Assembly: GCF_014647975.1 (NCBI RefSeq)
Contig: NZ_BMQF01000015.1
Coordinates: 62,001-126,000 of the forward strand
DNA: 64,000 bases
Reading direction: 5' to 3'
Source: Streptomyces fumigatiscleroticus
GTDB lineage: Bacteria > Actinomycetota > Actinomycetes > Streptomycetales > Streptomycetaceae
The translations under genes and the position numbers were made by a program. The notes beneath the pieces were generated by a model. That model saw only the letters and a list, made by a program, of their open reading frames with translations, was not told the origin of the DNA and did no database searches. How positions within the stretch are numbered: the stretch's first letter is position 1; the number at the start of each line of letters is the position of its first letter. Below, piece by piece: positions 18,986 through 28,037 of this stretch.

Positions 18986-20338
18986 ATGTCAGAGCGTGTC
19001 ATGCCGGGCCGTGCGGGCGGCCTGATCACTCTGGGGGCCGCGGACGCGCTGTGGGCCGGCTTGACGGCCGACAGCGCGGTGCCGACGGCTGCCGCGGCGT
19101 TCACCGGCTCCCCCGCCCAGGCCCGGGCGGGCTACGTCCTGCTCGGCAGCCGTGTGGTGGCTACGGTGCAGGAAACCGGCGACCGGTGGAGTGTGCCGGA
19201 GATGGAGGTACGCCGGGCGGCAGCGGAACTGAACGCGGTGGAGATGGACCGCCGGGACCTGGTCCGCATCGGCCCGTTCCCAGGCGGGCCGGAGCAGGAG
19301 CGCCACCAGACCACGCCGCTGCCATGGCGCCGGCGCATCGCCCGCCGACTACAGGAGCCGGACGCGCCGGAGCGGGCGGGACGCCGTGACGGCGACCGGC
19401 CGTGCCATCTGGCAGGCATCGACTGGCGGCGGATACTCGTGGAGAAGACCCGTGAGGGGACGGCGCCGACATGGTGGCTGCCGCGCGCCGTGGTCAGGCT
19501 GCTGGACATGGCCGAGCACACCGAGACGCGGTGGCTGCGAGCCGCACGGACCCATCCGGCACGGGAAGCCGTCACCGCCTCGCCCTCCCCGCACGGGCAA
19601 ACCCGAGCCGCCGACGGCCGGCAGACGACGCCTGCCGACAGCCTCACCGCCCCACTGCGCCCGTACAACGAGGAACTGAAAGGCCAGCTGTACTCGGCAC
19701 TCAGCAGGAAACCCGGTACCGCCCGCAAGGTGGCCGGGTGGACGTGCGCCGTCTGCCGCACCGCACCCGCCGCCGTACTCGACCACTGCCACGAACACGG
19801 CTACGTCCGCGCCCCCGTCTGCCACTCCTGCAACACACAAGAACGGCCCGACCACCTTTACCGCAACGACATCCGCGTAGGCGACCACTACACACGTCTT
19901 TTCCACACCCACGCCGCCGACTGGCTCCGCCACTGGCACCGCTGCCCCGGCTGCCGCACCCGCACCACCCTGCCCCTGCCCCACCTCGCCGCCTGGACCG
20001 CCCACACAGCCTGCCGATCACTGCGCCCGGCCCACCGCGACCCCCACAGCTCCCGCGGACGCAAACCCTGCGGTGCGCTGCGCGTGTCCTGGACCGGCAG
20101 CCACCACGCGCCCGGCTCCTGCCTGCTCACCGTCGCCGTCGACCTGTGCCCCTCCGGCGAGCACCGTGTCCTGGCACGCATCCCCTACCGCGAAGCCGCC
20201 GAGCGGTTCGGCACCTGGCTGGCCGAGACCGCCCCCGCCGTGGCCGCCGAGGCCGGACCCGACCGTCTGGACGGCCTCCCCGCCCGTCCCCGGCCAGTCA
20301 TCGCCGACACCAGCGGTGAGGGCCTGGCGCTCTTCTGA
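18986..20338 (+). CDS. Recombination endonuclease VII-domain protein
   Basis: A 450-aa protein. Around residues 250-290 it has the endonuclease VII pattern CAVC...LDHCHEHGYVRAPVCHSCNT, two CxxC zinc pairs around the DHCH catalytic motif. A second zinc-like pair occurs in HRCPGC. The first ~240 residues form an alpha-helical region with GPFPGGPEQERHQT and WWLPRAVVRLLD and match no family I know. Standalone proteins of this type are common in Streptomyces and mobile DNA. HNH-type nicking of branched or foreign DNA is the likely activity. Confidence 0.8.
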   Translation: MSERVMPGRAGGLITLGAADALWAGLTADSAVPTAAAAFTGSPAQARAGYVLLGSRVVATVQETGDRWSVPEMEVRRAAAELNAVEMDRRDLVRIGPFPGGPEQERHQTTPLPWRRRIARRLQEPDAPERAGRRDGDRPCHLAGIDWRRILVEKTREGTAPTWWLPRAVVRLLDMAEHTETRWLRAARTHPAREAVTASPSPHGQTRAADGRQTTPADSLTAPLRPYNEELKGQLYSALSRKPGTARKVAGWTCAVCRTAPAAVLDHCHEHGYVRAPVCHSCNTQERPDHLYRNDIRVGDHYTRLFHTHAADWLRHWHRCPGCRTRTTLPLPHLAAWTAHTACRSLRPAHRDPHSSRGRKPCGALRVSWTGSHHAPGSCLLTVAVDLCPSGEHRVLARIPYREAAERFGTWLAETAPAVAAEAGPDRLDGLPARPRPVIADTSGEGLALF

Positions 20339-20451
20339 GAGAGCTTCTCGAAACCGCGTGTGGGGGCCGGGTCCGTGCCGGCCGGGCATAGTGCCGGGGT
20401 GGGTGAGGCAGGGCCGGACAATCCGTGGAAGTGGCGTGCTGGAGGTGCGTG

Positions 20452-20885
20452 ATGGCATCGGTGTCGGGGCGGCTGGAGGAGCGGGAGCGGGCGGCTCGTG
20501 AGCGGGTGGAAGAATCGCAGGCCGGGCTGGAGGCGGCGCGGTCGGAGTGGGACGAGTGGCTGACCGCCCGCAGGCGGGTCGGCAAGGGGGCAGCGGGGGT
20601 GGGACCGCAGGCCCGGACGGCCAGGCGCGGAAGTCGCCGGACGGGAACGGGGCCGCGGTGCCGTCGGCGGCGAGGCCGAGGCCGGTGGTTCCCGACTGGC
20701 ACACGGGGCTGCCGGCCAAGGTGCCGGAGTATCAACAGGTCATGCGCCTGCCGGCCGAGCACCGCGCCATCGGCGCGGAGCCACTGAACAGCCGTGGAAT
20801 TACCGCCCAGTTGGGGCGGGAGGCGGCCCCGGCGAAGATCGGCAGCGTGCGGGTGAAGCTCGGGCGGCTCGTTGCACGGGGATGA
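20452..20885 (+). pseudogene. Frameshifted relic of a coiled-coil/winged-helix Streptomyces hypothetical protein
   Basis: The ATG at 20452 follows GGAGGTGCGTG and opens a coiled-coil segment (RLEERERAARERVEESQ). Around 20580-20640 the frame is lost, and similarity resumes in another frame with VVPDWHTGLP, VPEYQQVMRL and KIGSVRVKLGRLVARG. Both parts occur in a single protein family of about 150 aa in Streptomyces, with an N-terminal coiled coil and a C-terminal HTH-like region. One frameshift, plus loss of the final tryptophan-containing end, explains the pattern. Confidence 0.6.
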
Positions 20886-21106
20886 GGTCAGGAGCCCGCG
20901 CCGGGCCGGCTCGCCTGCCACGACGGCCGAGACGGCGGGTCATGACCACGGTCGTCGACCACAGGATCATCGCCGCGGAACTCACCGGGAGCCGTTCGTA
21001 GTCGGGGCCAGGCGTCGGAAGCGGGACAAGCAGGCGGAGGTCCGCTCGGGCCTTGTCCCAAGGCCCGGTAGTCGAAGGGCTTGCCGATGCCCTGAGCGCC
21101 CGGACG

Positions 21107-21289
21107 TCAGCACCGGAATTCACGCGGCCACGCGGCCACGCGGCTGAAGCGCCGCGAGCCGCTCACGCGGAGCCTGACCGCGACCGCTTTCATCGCGGCC
21201 CACTCGGTGTCGTAGCCGGGCCGCACCTCGGCGACCATCCGCACCGCACGGCGGCGCAGCTCAAGCGGGCACTGGGAAGGACGTGCCAT
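21107..21289 (-). mobile_element. IS3-family transposase OrfA fragment
   Basis: The first ~40 residues (MARPSQCPLELRRRAVRMV, then EVRPGYDTEWAAMKAVA) are the N-terminus of the HTH protein OrfA of IS3-family elements. The frame then departs from the family before the WVRQ motif and stops. No OrfB is present on either strand nearby, so only the left end of an old insertion remains. Confidence 0.75.
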
Positions 21290-21379
21290 GACTCGATCCC
21301 CTCAAATGATCGAGTCCCTATCGAACCCGGGGCGATTCAGTGCGCGACCAGGGACGTCCCAGGGCAGGTCGAAGGCTCT

Positions 21380-21751
21380 TCATTCTGCGGCCGTGACCAG
21401 CTCCGTGAGGTCGGCCTCGGCAGTCCCGGCCACGAGACGAACGTCGAAGGCGTAGCACCCATCGCAGAACACCAGGTCAAGGTCTTCGGGTGTCAGCTCG
21501 CGGAAGACGGTCGCCAACCAGATCGCGTCCTCCTGCCAGACATCCATGTACAAGCAGGCGCCGTCCTCGTGCAGATACGCCTCACCCGGGCCATTCTCCG
21601 TCTCGAACCTCCATATGAGGCTCTGCACCGCGCTGCGACGCGTCGAGTCGATCTCGACTTCGGCCCACCGAGCACAGACGGCCGCAGTCAACGCATCCTG
21701 CTCGACGCGCCATCCATGCGCGTCACCCTCGACAACCACCACAAACGTCAT
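21380..21751 (-). CDS. Hypothetical acidic protein
   Basis: A 123-aa protein rich in acidic and aromatic residues (FVVVVEGDAHGW, LIWRFETENGPGEAYLHEDG, LTPEDLDLVFCDGCYAFDV). No signal peptide or membrane segment. The size, acidity and tryptophans recall small immunity-type proteins but I cannot place it in a named family. It stands alone between an IS3 fragment and another small minus-strand gene. Confidence 0.65.
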   Translation of the reverse strand: MTFVVVVEGDAHGWRVEQDALTAAVCARWAEVEIDSTRRSAVQSLIWRFETENGPGEAYLHEDGACLYMDVWQEDAIWLATVFRELTPEDLDLVFCDGCYAFDVRLVAGTAEADLTELVTAAE

Positions 21752-21971
21752 GGCAAGGATCTATCAGGCGCCCATGACAAGCGAATACCACACGCTTCGA
21801 ATACCCACCGGTTACCAGCGGCCCGGCCCGACCCCTCCCCCGCCGTGGTCCCCCGCTTTCGCAGCCGGCCCCTAGCCGCCGCGACGGCCCGGCCGACGGC
21901 CTGCGGTAGCCGGCCGTGTCCGCCGGGCCGCGAACACGGGTGCCCGAGCCGGTGGGTTCGCGCTGGTTGCC

Positions 21972-22451
21972 CTATGCGTGCGCACCAGCGAGCACGTTGA
22001 CCGACCGGTACACCGTCTGCAGCAGCTGGAACACCTGGTGGCCGCCGCTCGGCTCGTCGGGATGCCAGGCCACCACTGCCGCTCCGTACAGGCGGGCCGG
22101 TGCCGTCTGATCCCACGGGGCGACGCCGGCGAGTTCACGCAGGAGCGGCAGTGCCCGCTCGGAGGGGAGAGGGGCAAGGGCGCCGATGCGGTGGAGTTCC
22201 GCATGGTAGCGGCGGACTCGCTCCGCCCGAATCCGGCGGGTCTCGGCCTCTTTTCCGCGCCGGTTCAGCTCGCCGCGCCCCACCCGGTCGCGCAAGGCGG
22301 CCTGCTTGCAGGCGTCCGAGCAGACGCTCTCCTCCCTGATCCGCACCGGCGCACTCCGCCGCGCCGCCGGACAACAAGACGCCCCGGCCCCAGCGGACAC
22401 GGCCCGGCCAGGTGCGGCCACGTGACTGCCGCAGCCGCCCCGGCCCACCAC
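21972..22451 (-). CDS. Hypothetical protein with a CxxxC zinc-knuckle fragment, probably 5' decayed
   Basis: The credible coding part covers the last ~115 residues: VCSDACKQAALRDR, GKEAETRRIRAERVRRYHAE and GAAVVAWHPDEPSGGHQVF. The CSDAC-type end resembles the second half of paired CxxC motifs in Streptomyces proteins (compare CSAKCRGRAAYARRK at 61.8 kb), but the first CxxC pair is missing and the N-terminal 40 residues look non-coding. The gene is therefore likely a 5'-truncated relic. Confidence 0.5.
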   Translation of the reverse strand: MVGRGGCGSHVAAPGRAVSAGAGASCCPAARRSAPVRIREESVCSDACKQAALRDRVGRGELNRRGKEAETRRIRAERVRRYHAELHRIGALAPLPSERALPLLRELAGVAPWDQTAPARLYGAAVVAWHPDEPSGGHQVFQLLQTVYRSVNVLAGAHA

Positions 22452-22699
22452 CTACTGGCAGCGGTGGCCCTCCGCCGGAGGCAACCAGGCCCGAGACCCC
22501 GCCGGCTGCGGGACTCCGGCGCCCCCCTGCGCCCGGGCACACCACGAGTCCGTGCAACGAACGGCTCCGCAGGCCGGCCGAGCGAATCTCGGTCTTCCAC
22601 GCGCCGAATCCGCTGCCGGGGCACCCGGTCACGATCCGGGCGAAGTCGCCGACGCCGATCCCCGTGGCGCCTGACGGGCGGGCAGCGGGACACGCGGCA

Positions 22700-22738
22700 G
22701 ACGCGGCCTTCCGGGTGACCGGCGGGTGTGTCGTACCG
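22700..22738 (+). repeat. 39-bp dispersed direct repeat, copy 1
   Basis: This copy lies in the 384-bp gene-free stretch before the lipase. It differs at one base from 38634-38672 (G versus A at 22733) in the same orientation. The remainder of the gap (22452-22835) shows no coding similarity. Confidence 0.9.
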
Positions 22739-22835
22739 GGTGGACCGGCGCTGCGGGCCTAGGACGGGAGACGCCGTCCATGTCCCTGATACCGCCCGGC
22801 ACGTCCGTTCCCGTCCGGGGTGAGGAGAGATCGCT

Positions 22836-23657
22836 GTGGCTGCGCCCGTGACCATCGACCACCGCTCGACCGACTACAGCCTGAAGCGCGCCTACTGGCT
22901 GGCCCTGGCCTCGGACCTGGCCTACAAGGACGAGGCCGCCATCGACGCCCAGGCCAGAGAGTGGGGCTTCGACACCGTACGGCATCACGAGACACGCTTC
23001 ACCCCGCCGTTCCCGCTGCAGGACACCCAGGCGTACACCATGGCCAGTGAGGGCATGGTCGTCACCGCGTTCCGCGGCACCGAGCCGAAGCAGATCAAGG
23101 ACTGGCTGTCGGACGCCACCGCACCGCCGCACAGCGGTCCGGGCGGCACCGGATACGTCCACGACGGCTTCGCCCAGGCACTGGAGTCGATCTGGCCCGA
23201 CGTGCAGAACACCCACGCCGAGCTGCGCGGCAACGATCAGAGTGTGTGGTTCACCGGGCACAGCCTGGGCGGGGCGCTGGCCATGCTCGCCGGCGCGCGG
23301 ATGTACCTGGAGGACCCGCGCCTGGCCGCCGACGGCGTCTACACCTACGGCCAGCCCCGTACCTGCGACTCCGCCCTGGCCACGGCCTGCAACACGGGTC
23401 TGCGGGAGCGGCTGTACCGGTTCGTGAACAACAACGACATCGTGCCCCAGCTGCCGCCCGAGCCCCCGTACGCCCACGCCGACACGTTGCGCTACATCGA
23501 CTCCCACGGCAGGGTGCGCGAGTCGATGTCCCTGATCGGCGGCCTGACCGACCACGCCGCCGGCCTGACCGCCGACCCGTTGGCACCCGCCAGCGACGGA
23601 GTCCGCGACCACTTCATGCACAGCTACCTGACCGCACTGGAGAAGAACCTCACCTGA
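22836..23657 (+). CDS. Class 3 lipase family protein
   Basis: A 273-aa alpha/beta hydrolase. The nucleophile elbow is TGHSLGGALA with Ser143; the catalytic aspartate is likely in FVNNNDIVPQLPP and the histidine in DHFMHSYL. VVTAFRGTEPKQIKDW is the oxyanion-strand motif of class 3 lipases. No signal peptide is seen, so it is probably cytosolic. The GTG at 22836 follows GAGGAGAG. It stands alone upstream of the IS insertion. Confidence 0.92.
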   Translation: MAAPVTIDHRSTDYSLKRAYWLALASDLAYKDEAAIDAQAREWGFDTVRHHETRFTPPFPLQDTQAYTMASEGMVVTAFRGTEPKQIKDWLSDATAPPHSGPGGTGYVHDGFAQALESIWPDVQNTHAELRGNDQSVWFTGHSLGGALAMLAGARMYLEDPRLAADGVYTYGQPRTCDSALATACNTGLRERLYRFVNNNDIVPQLPPEPPYAHADTLRYIDSHGRVRESMSLIGGLTDHAAGLTADPLAPASDGVRDHFMHSYLTALEKNLT

Positions 23658-23764
23658 CACGCCTCTCCTGTCCCCGGCCCGCCCGGACAGCCGCCACGGC
23701 AGCAGCCGGCGACGACGCCCGCCACCCTCCCCAGGGAGCGATACGCACGGCCAACAGCGCGACC

Positions 23765-23968
23765 GTGAACATCTTCTTCAGCCTCCGCGTCCCCGCCGAT
23801 CTCGTGCAGGCCCTGGTCGACCTGCAGGGAGAACAGCCCGACCGCATCGAACCGCAGGCCCGCGAGCACCTGCACATCACACTGGGCTTCCTGCACCTGG
23901 CCGACGCCGGACGCCTGACGGACGCGGCCGCCGTGGTCGGCTCCCGCCCGTGGCACACCCCCAATTAG
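23765..23968 (+). pseudogene. 2'-5' RNA ligase (2H phosphoesterase) gene truncated by the IS element
   Basis: The frame begins FFSLRVPADLV and has the first of the two HxT motifs (HLHITLGFL). It runs into the terminal bases of the IS at 23966-23968, where a TAG stop formed by the junction ends it after 67 codons. The second HxT motif is lost, so it is inactive. The GTG start is a guess; there is no ATG. Confidence 0.8.
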
Positions 23969-24909
23969 GGCCTGTTGCGAAAGTCGATCTTGGTTGTGGA
24001 TGATCACATCTTGTGGGACGTGGTGATCTGACGAATGACCAGTGGGCCCGGCTGGAGCCGTTGCTGCCACGAGGCATCAAGCCAGGCCGTCCGCCGGTGT
24101 GGACGCGGCGGCAGCTGATCGACGGCATACGGTGGCGGACGCGGACCGGTGCTCCCTGGCGCGACGTGCCGGAACGCTACGGCCCGTGGGACCGGGTGTA
24201 TGACCTGTTCCGGCGCTGGCAGCGCGATGGCACCTGGGCCCGCATCGTCACCCGGCTGCAGGCCGAGGCGGACGCGAAGGGCCTGATCACCTGGGAGGTG
24301 AACGTCGACTCCACCGTCTGCCGGGCCCACCAGCACGCCGCCGGGGCGTCGAAAAGGGGGACCTGCAGAAGGAGCCGCCCGGCGGCCTCGCCGTCGAGCC
24401 GGACGACCACGGCCTGGGACGTTCCCGGGGCGGGCTGAGCACCAAGATCCACCTCGCCGTCGAGCAGGGGCAAAAGCCGCTGTCCGTGCTGATCACCGCC
24501 GGGCAGCGAGGCGATTCCCCGCAGTTCGAGCCCGTCCTGGACGCGATCCGGGTGCCCCGGCTGGGACGCGGCCGGCCTCGCCGCCGACCCGACCGGGTGC
24601 GGGCCGACAAGGCCTACGACTCCCGCAGCAACCGCGCCTACCTGCGACGACGCGGTATCAAGGCGACCATCCCAGTTCCCGCGGACCGCGTCCGCAACCG
24701 TCGGAAGCTCGGTTCGAGAGGCGGCCGACCATCGAAGTTCGACAGGGCCGACTACCGCGAGCGGCATGCCGTCGAATGCGGGATCAACCGCCTCAAGCGC
24801 CACCGGGCCGTGGCCACGAGGTACGACAAGCTCGCCGTCCGCTACGAGGCGACCGTGCTGGTCGCAGTCCTCAATGAGTGGCTGTGACCAGCACTTTCCC
24901 AACAGGCCC
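23968..24909 (+). mobile_element. IS5-family insertion sequence, complete
   Basis: The terminal inverted repeats are GGGCCTGTTGCGAAAGT on the left and the complement of ACTTTCCCAACAGGCCC on the right, with one mismatch. The element is about 0.94 kb and is flanked by TA on both sides (23966-23967 and 24910-24911), consistent with a 2-bp target duplication. It contains one transposase in two frames. The genes on both sides lack their 3' ends, so a deletion accompanied or followed insertion. Confidence 0.88.
24013..24887 (+). CDS. IS5-family DDE transposase made by -1 frameshifting
   Basis: The first frame (24013-24438) starts [16 protein letters not shown] and carries the first catalytic Asp in [12 protein letters not shown]. 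At an A4G5 run (24352-24360) the reading must move -1 to continue [19 protein letters not shown], then the second frame runs to 24887 with [20 protein letters not shown] (second Asp) and the Glu in [15 protein letters not shown]. Both parts keep full-length family similarity, so this fits programmed frameshifting or a simple inactivating slip. About 290 residues in total. Confidence 0.85.
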
Positions 24910-24911
24910 TA

Positions 24912-25204
24912 GCCGCCCGTAACTCGACGACCTCGGCGATCCGGTCCCGGCAGCGGGTGATCGCTTGTCGTGCCTCGGCCGGCTGCTGCTCGACCGTGCC
25001 CGGCACAACGATCACGAGCGACGACGTCGACTTCTTGGCGAGCCACCACAGGGACGGACTGTCGACACCTTTCGCGCCGCCGATGCAGAAGCGGGCGTCC
25101 GGGGTCGTCCATGGGCCGAGGTAGGTGGCGAACAAGTCGCCGTACCAGATGATTTCGTGGTGCCCGGTGGACCGCGTGCCGGTCATCGCCGCGGTCAGAG
25201 GCAT
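24912..25204 (-). pseudogene. SLOG-like protein gene truncated by the IS element
   Basis: On the minus strand the frame reads HHEIIWYGDLFATYLGP, CIGGAKGVDSPSLWWL and RQAITRCRDRIAEVVELRAA, then enters the IS right end and stops inside it. A GGAKGVD loop preceding an acidic stretch is suggestive of nucleotide-binding SLOG/YspA-like proteins, but the assignment is tentative. The C-terminus is missing. Confidence 0.55.
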
Positions 25205-25625
25205 TGCTCAACTGCGTGTCATAGGTGTCCGTCCCTTTCCCACAGACGAGCGCGCTGGGACCTGGGGGAGGGACGCCGACGGCCTGACGCACCGTCGGGT
25301 TGATTACAGAGAGCTACTCGTCGGCTCCGAAGCCGTGATCACACCAGACACCGCGAGATCATCTCACTCGTCACCGAGGGTCCCGTTCACGGCAGTTCTG
25401 ACGGTCTCACCGAACCTTGAGCGGCGCTTCTCACAAGCCCGCGTGATGAGTCGGCCGAAGAGGGCAACGAGTCCATTCACCCAGTCGGTCGGGCGGCGGA
25501 GGTGTCGGTAGGGCCCCCTTTCATCGGGTGTCCAGGCCCAGGGACAGGCTGTGTCGGGGGCGGCAGCATTCAAGGCGTCGGCAGCGAACCGACGAGGAAT
25601 CCACCACCGGACTTCGGGGGACCCC
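25205..25625. other. 421-bp gap
   Basis: No frame shows recognisable similarity. A minus-strand stretch near 25367-25520 (RPTDWVNGLVALFGRL) is mildly coding-like but has no start or partner. The 3' end presumably contains the promoter of the membrane protein gene at 25626. Confidence 0.4.
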
Positions 25626-26294
25626 ATGAACGAGACTTTCGGCAGGCGTCTGGCGGGCCTCGCCGGCATCACCACCGCGGCTGCCCTGATCGTCGAGGTA
25701 CCGCTGTACTTCATCTACTCCGGTCCGCCGCCGGACTTCAACGTTCTGGCCAGGTTGCTGATCGGGATCGTCGCGCTGGCAACCTTGATCGTCTTCGTGA
25801 CGGCCTTCCGTGAGCTGGTCAAGCGGGTGGACCCGGCCCATGAGTGGGTGGGTGCGATGGCCTTCGCCACCGGACTGGTCTACGCGACGGTCACCCTGGT
25901 CTCCAGCGGGCTGGAAGCCGGCGCGGTCATCGCCGCCGACCGTTCCATCGATCCGACCATCACGGTCAGCGGGACCTACATCCTCTACGGGGCGATCGGC
26001 CGTCTGCTGCTGGCTCTGTTCCTGACCGCGGTGGGCTACGGCATCTCCCGTACGAACCTGCTGCCGCGCTGGACCAGCCGCTCCGCCTACGTCGTGGCCG
26101 GTGCCAACCTGGTTTTCGTCCCGTCCCTGTTCTTCGGCAACGATCCGGCGGACTTCTACGCGGCGAACGGCTGGGGCTCCACCGCTTTGATGGGCGCGGT
26201 CCTCAGCTACTGGCTGCTCGCCCTGGGCGTCTCCCTCTACCGCAGCGCCACCCGCCGTACGCCGTCGGCCGGTGCACCGGCCCTGCGGCGCTGA
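25626..26294 (+). CDS. Six-TM membrane protein, DUF4386-like
   Basis: A 222-aa protein with about six hydrophobic segments: LAGLAGITTAAALIVEVPLY, LLIGIVALATLIVFVTAF, VGAMAFATGLVYATVTLV, YILYGAIGRLLLALFL, VVAGANLVFVPSLFF and ALMGAVLSYWLLALGVSLY. The order and loop FRELVKRVDPAHEW are reminiscent of DUF4386-type proteins of unknown role. The ATG at 25626 follows GGGGGACCCC. It is a solitary gene. Confidence 0.75.
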   Translation: MNETFGRRLAGLAGITTAAALIVEVPLYFIYSGPPPDFNVLARLLIGIVALATLIVFVTAFRELVKRVDPAHEWVGAMAFATGLVYATVTLVSSGLEAGAVIAADRSIDPTITVSGTYILYGAIGRLLLALFLTAVGYGISRTNLLPRWTSRSAYVVAGANLVFVPSLFFGNDPADFYAANGWGSTALMGAVLSYWLLALGVSLYRSATRRTPSAGAPALRR

Positions 26295-26517
26295 CATCGC
26301 GACCGCGTTCCGGCCGGTGTGCTCATCGCATCCTTGGGCGAACTCGCGGCTTCGCGCTCTGTGCGCTGTGCGCACCGGCTTCGCAGGCAGCGCCCCGTGG
26401 TGGGGACGGCGTCACCGACCTGTGCGACGACGGCACCTACTCGTACGCCGCCCACCATCAGGGCGCCCCTGACACCGGCAACGACGGCAACGACGATCGT
26501 CGTCGAGGATTTCGCAG

Positions 26518-26988
26518 CTACTCGCGCCGGTTGTGCTCGGCCAGCGGACTGCCGCCGTTCAAGTAGCCCGCAGGCCGGCCTTTCGGGTACTCGATGATGT
26601 CGTCGGGGAGATCGTGGACGGTGAACCATTCAAGGGCCAGGCACTTCTCCAGCTCCCTGTTGACCGGATCGCCTGCCCATTCGGTGGCTTCGAAGAAGAA
26701 GCCGATCCGCTCCACCTGTTCGTTCTGCCGGTGATGCACGACCTGGGCCAGGCGCAGCTGCGCGAGGTCCGCCGTGATGCCGGTCTCCTCGTACGGCTCG
26801 CGTGCGGCACCGACGCTCAGGGGTTCGCCTTGGTCGAGCTTGCCCGACGGCATGTGCCAGCGGCCGTGGCCGTAGGGGCCGCCTCGCCGCGAGAGGAGGA
26901 TCTTGTGGCCGCCGCGGAGGATGACGTGGGTGTCGATGACGGGCTGTGCTTCGCCCGGTACCGGACGTTCCGGAGGACGGCCCGGCAT
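26518..26988 (-). CDS. Nudix hydrolase
   Basis: A 156-aa single-domain protein. The Nudix box is nearly canonical, GKLDQGE...REPYEETGI, with proline at a normally aliphatic position. Flanking motifs are VILRGGHKILLSRRGG and GRWHMPSG. It hydrolyses nucleoside diphosphate derivatives linked to another moiety; substrate unknown. The ATG at 26988 is chosen because the longer frame upstream is low-complexity and unlike the family. Confidence 0.88.
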   Translation of the reverse strand: MPGRPPERPVPGEAQPVIDTHVILRGGHKILLSRRGGPYGHGRWHMPSGKLDQGEPLSVGAAREPYEETGITADLAQLRLAQVVHHRQNEQVERIGFFFEATEWAGDPVNRELEKCLALEWFTVHDLPDDIIEYPKGRPAGYLNGGSPLAEHNRRE

Positions 26989-27288
26989 CACCGGGCGCCG
27001 GCGACCCTTCCCGGCCGAGCCGGTGCGCGAACGACGAGCACCTGGAGCTCGGAGCACGCCGCCCCTCCCCCGTCCCCCGTCCGCCGTCCGCCGTTTCTCG
27101 GGCAGCTGGACCAGCCGGACCCGCGTCCGGCTGCTCATTGCCTTGAGTCCTCGGACGCCGGCTGCGGTGAGGCCTCGCCGTGTACCGCTGCCTCTACGCA
27201 ACCGTGCGGCCACGCTCAGCGGTACCGCTACGGCAGCGCCAGCACTTGAAAGCCTCGAAAGTACGTACCCGCACGGGAAGTTGAGGGC

Positions 27289-27824
27289 ATGGCCAAGCGT
27301 GAACCGAACGCGGCGCGCGGGCGCCTGCTCGCCGAGGCCGCCGGACCTACCGCCAGTTCGCGCGGGGGGTGAACCGCGTCGGCACCGAGACGGGGAACCA
27401 CCTGCGCTATGACGAGTCGTCGGTCAGCCACTGGCTCGGCGGCACCGTCCCGCGTGGTGCGGTGCGCGCCCGCATTCTGGAAGCCCTCGCGCGCCGCCTC
27501 GGCCGCCCCGTCACCCATGCCGAAGCAGGACTGCCCGTCCTGCGCGACAGCTCCGCCGCGGCTGCGGACACCGTGGAGGGAGTGCTCGACATGGGGAGGC
27601 TCGACATGGATCCGTCCCGCCGCAGCGTCCTGGGTGCCGGTCTCTCGAAGCCGCCTGCGGCACCTGGCAGCAGGCCCTGGACGACTGTCCCAAGGTGCGG
27701 TCCGGCCGCGCCGACGACCGCGTGAGGACGATGGCCGGTCTCCTGCGCGCACCTGGACAACACGGCCGCCCGCGACCTGTACGACCGGGCACGGGTGATC
27801 GCACCGCCCACGCTGGTGGCCTGA
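27289..27824 (+). pseudogene. Decayed XRE-type transcriptional regulator
   Basis: The parts lie in order but in three frames: MAKREPNAARGRLLAEA from the ATG at 27289; then GTETGNHLRYDESSVSHWL, RARILEALARRLGRPVTHAE and RRSVLGAGL; then AHLDNTAARDLYDRARV to the stop at 27824. These match the HTH and the short TPR-like end of Streptomyces regulators that start MAKREPN. A long middle segment (~200 codons) is also missing. Confidence 0.7.
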
Positions 27825-28037
27825 CCACCGTCGCGCCTTCACGCCCGGCCGGCACCCCTCTGGTAAGCGGGTCTTCCTGTGCACCCCTGGTGACCAGTTG
27901 GGCCTCACGGCGAGGTGGGACAGGGTGGCGACTGCCGCGGCCATGGGGGCGGCGGATCTGTTCCGAGAGCTGGCGGGTAGGCTCCGCGAGCGTTGTCGGC
28001 CCCTGGGGGCCGGCCGAGCCCTGGGGGAGATCTTTCG

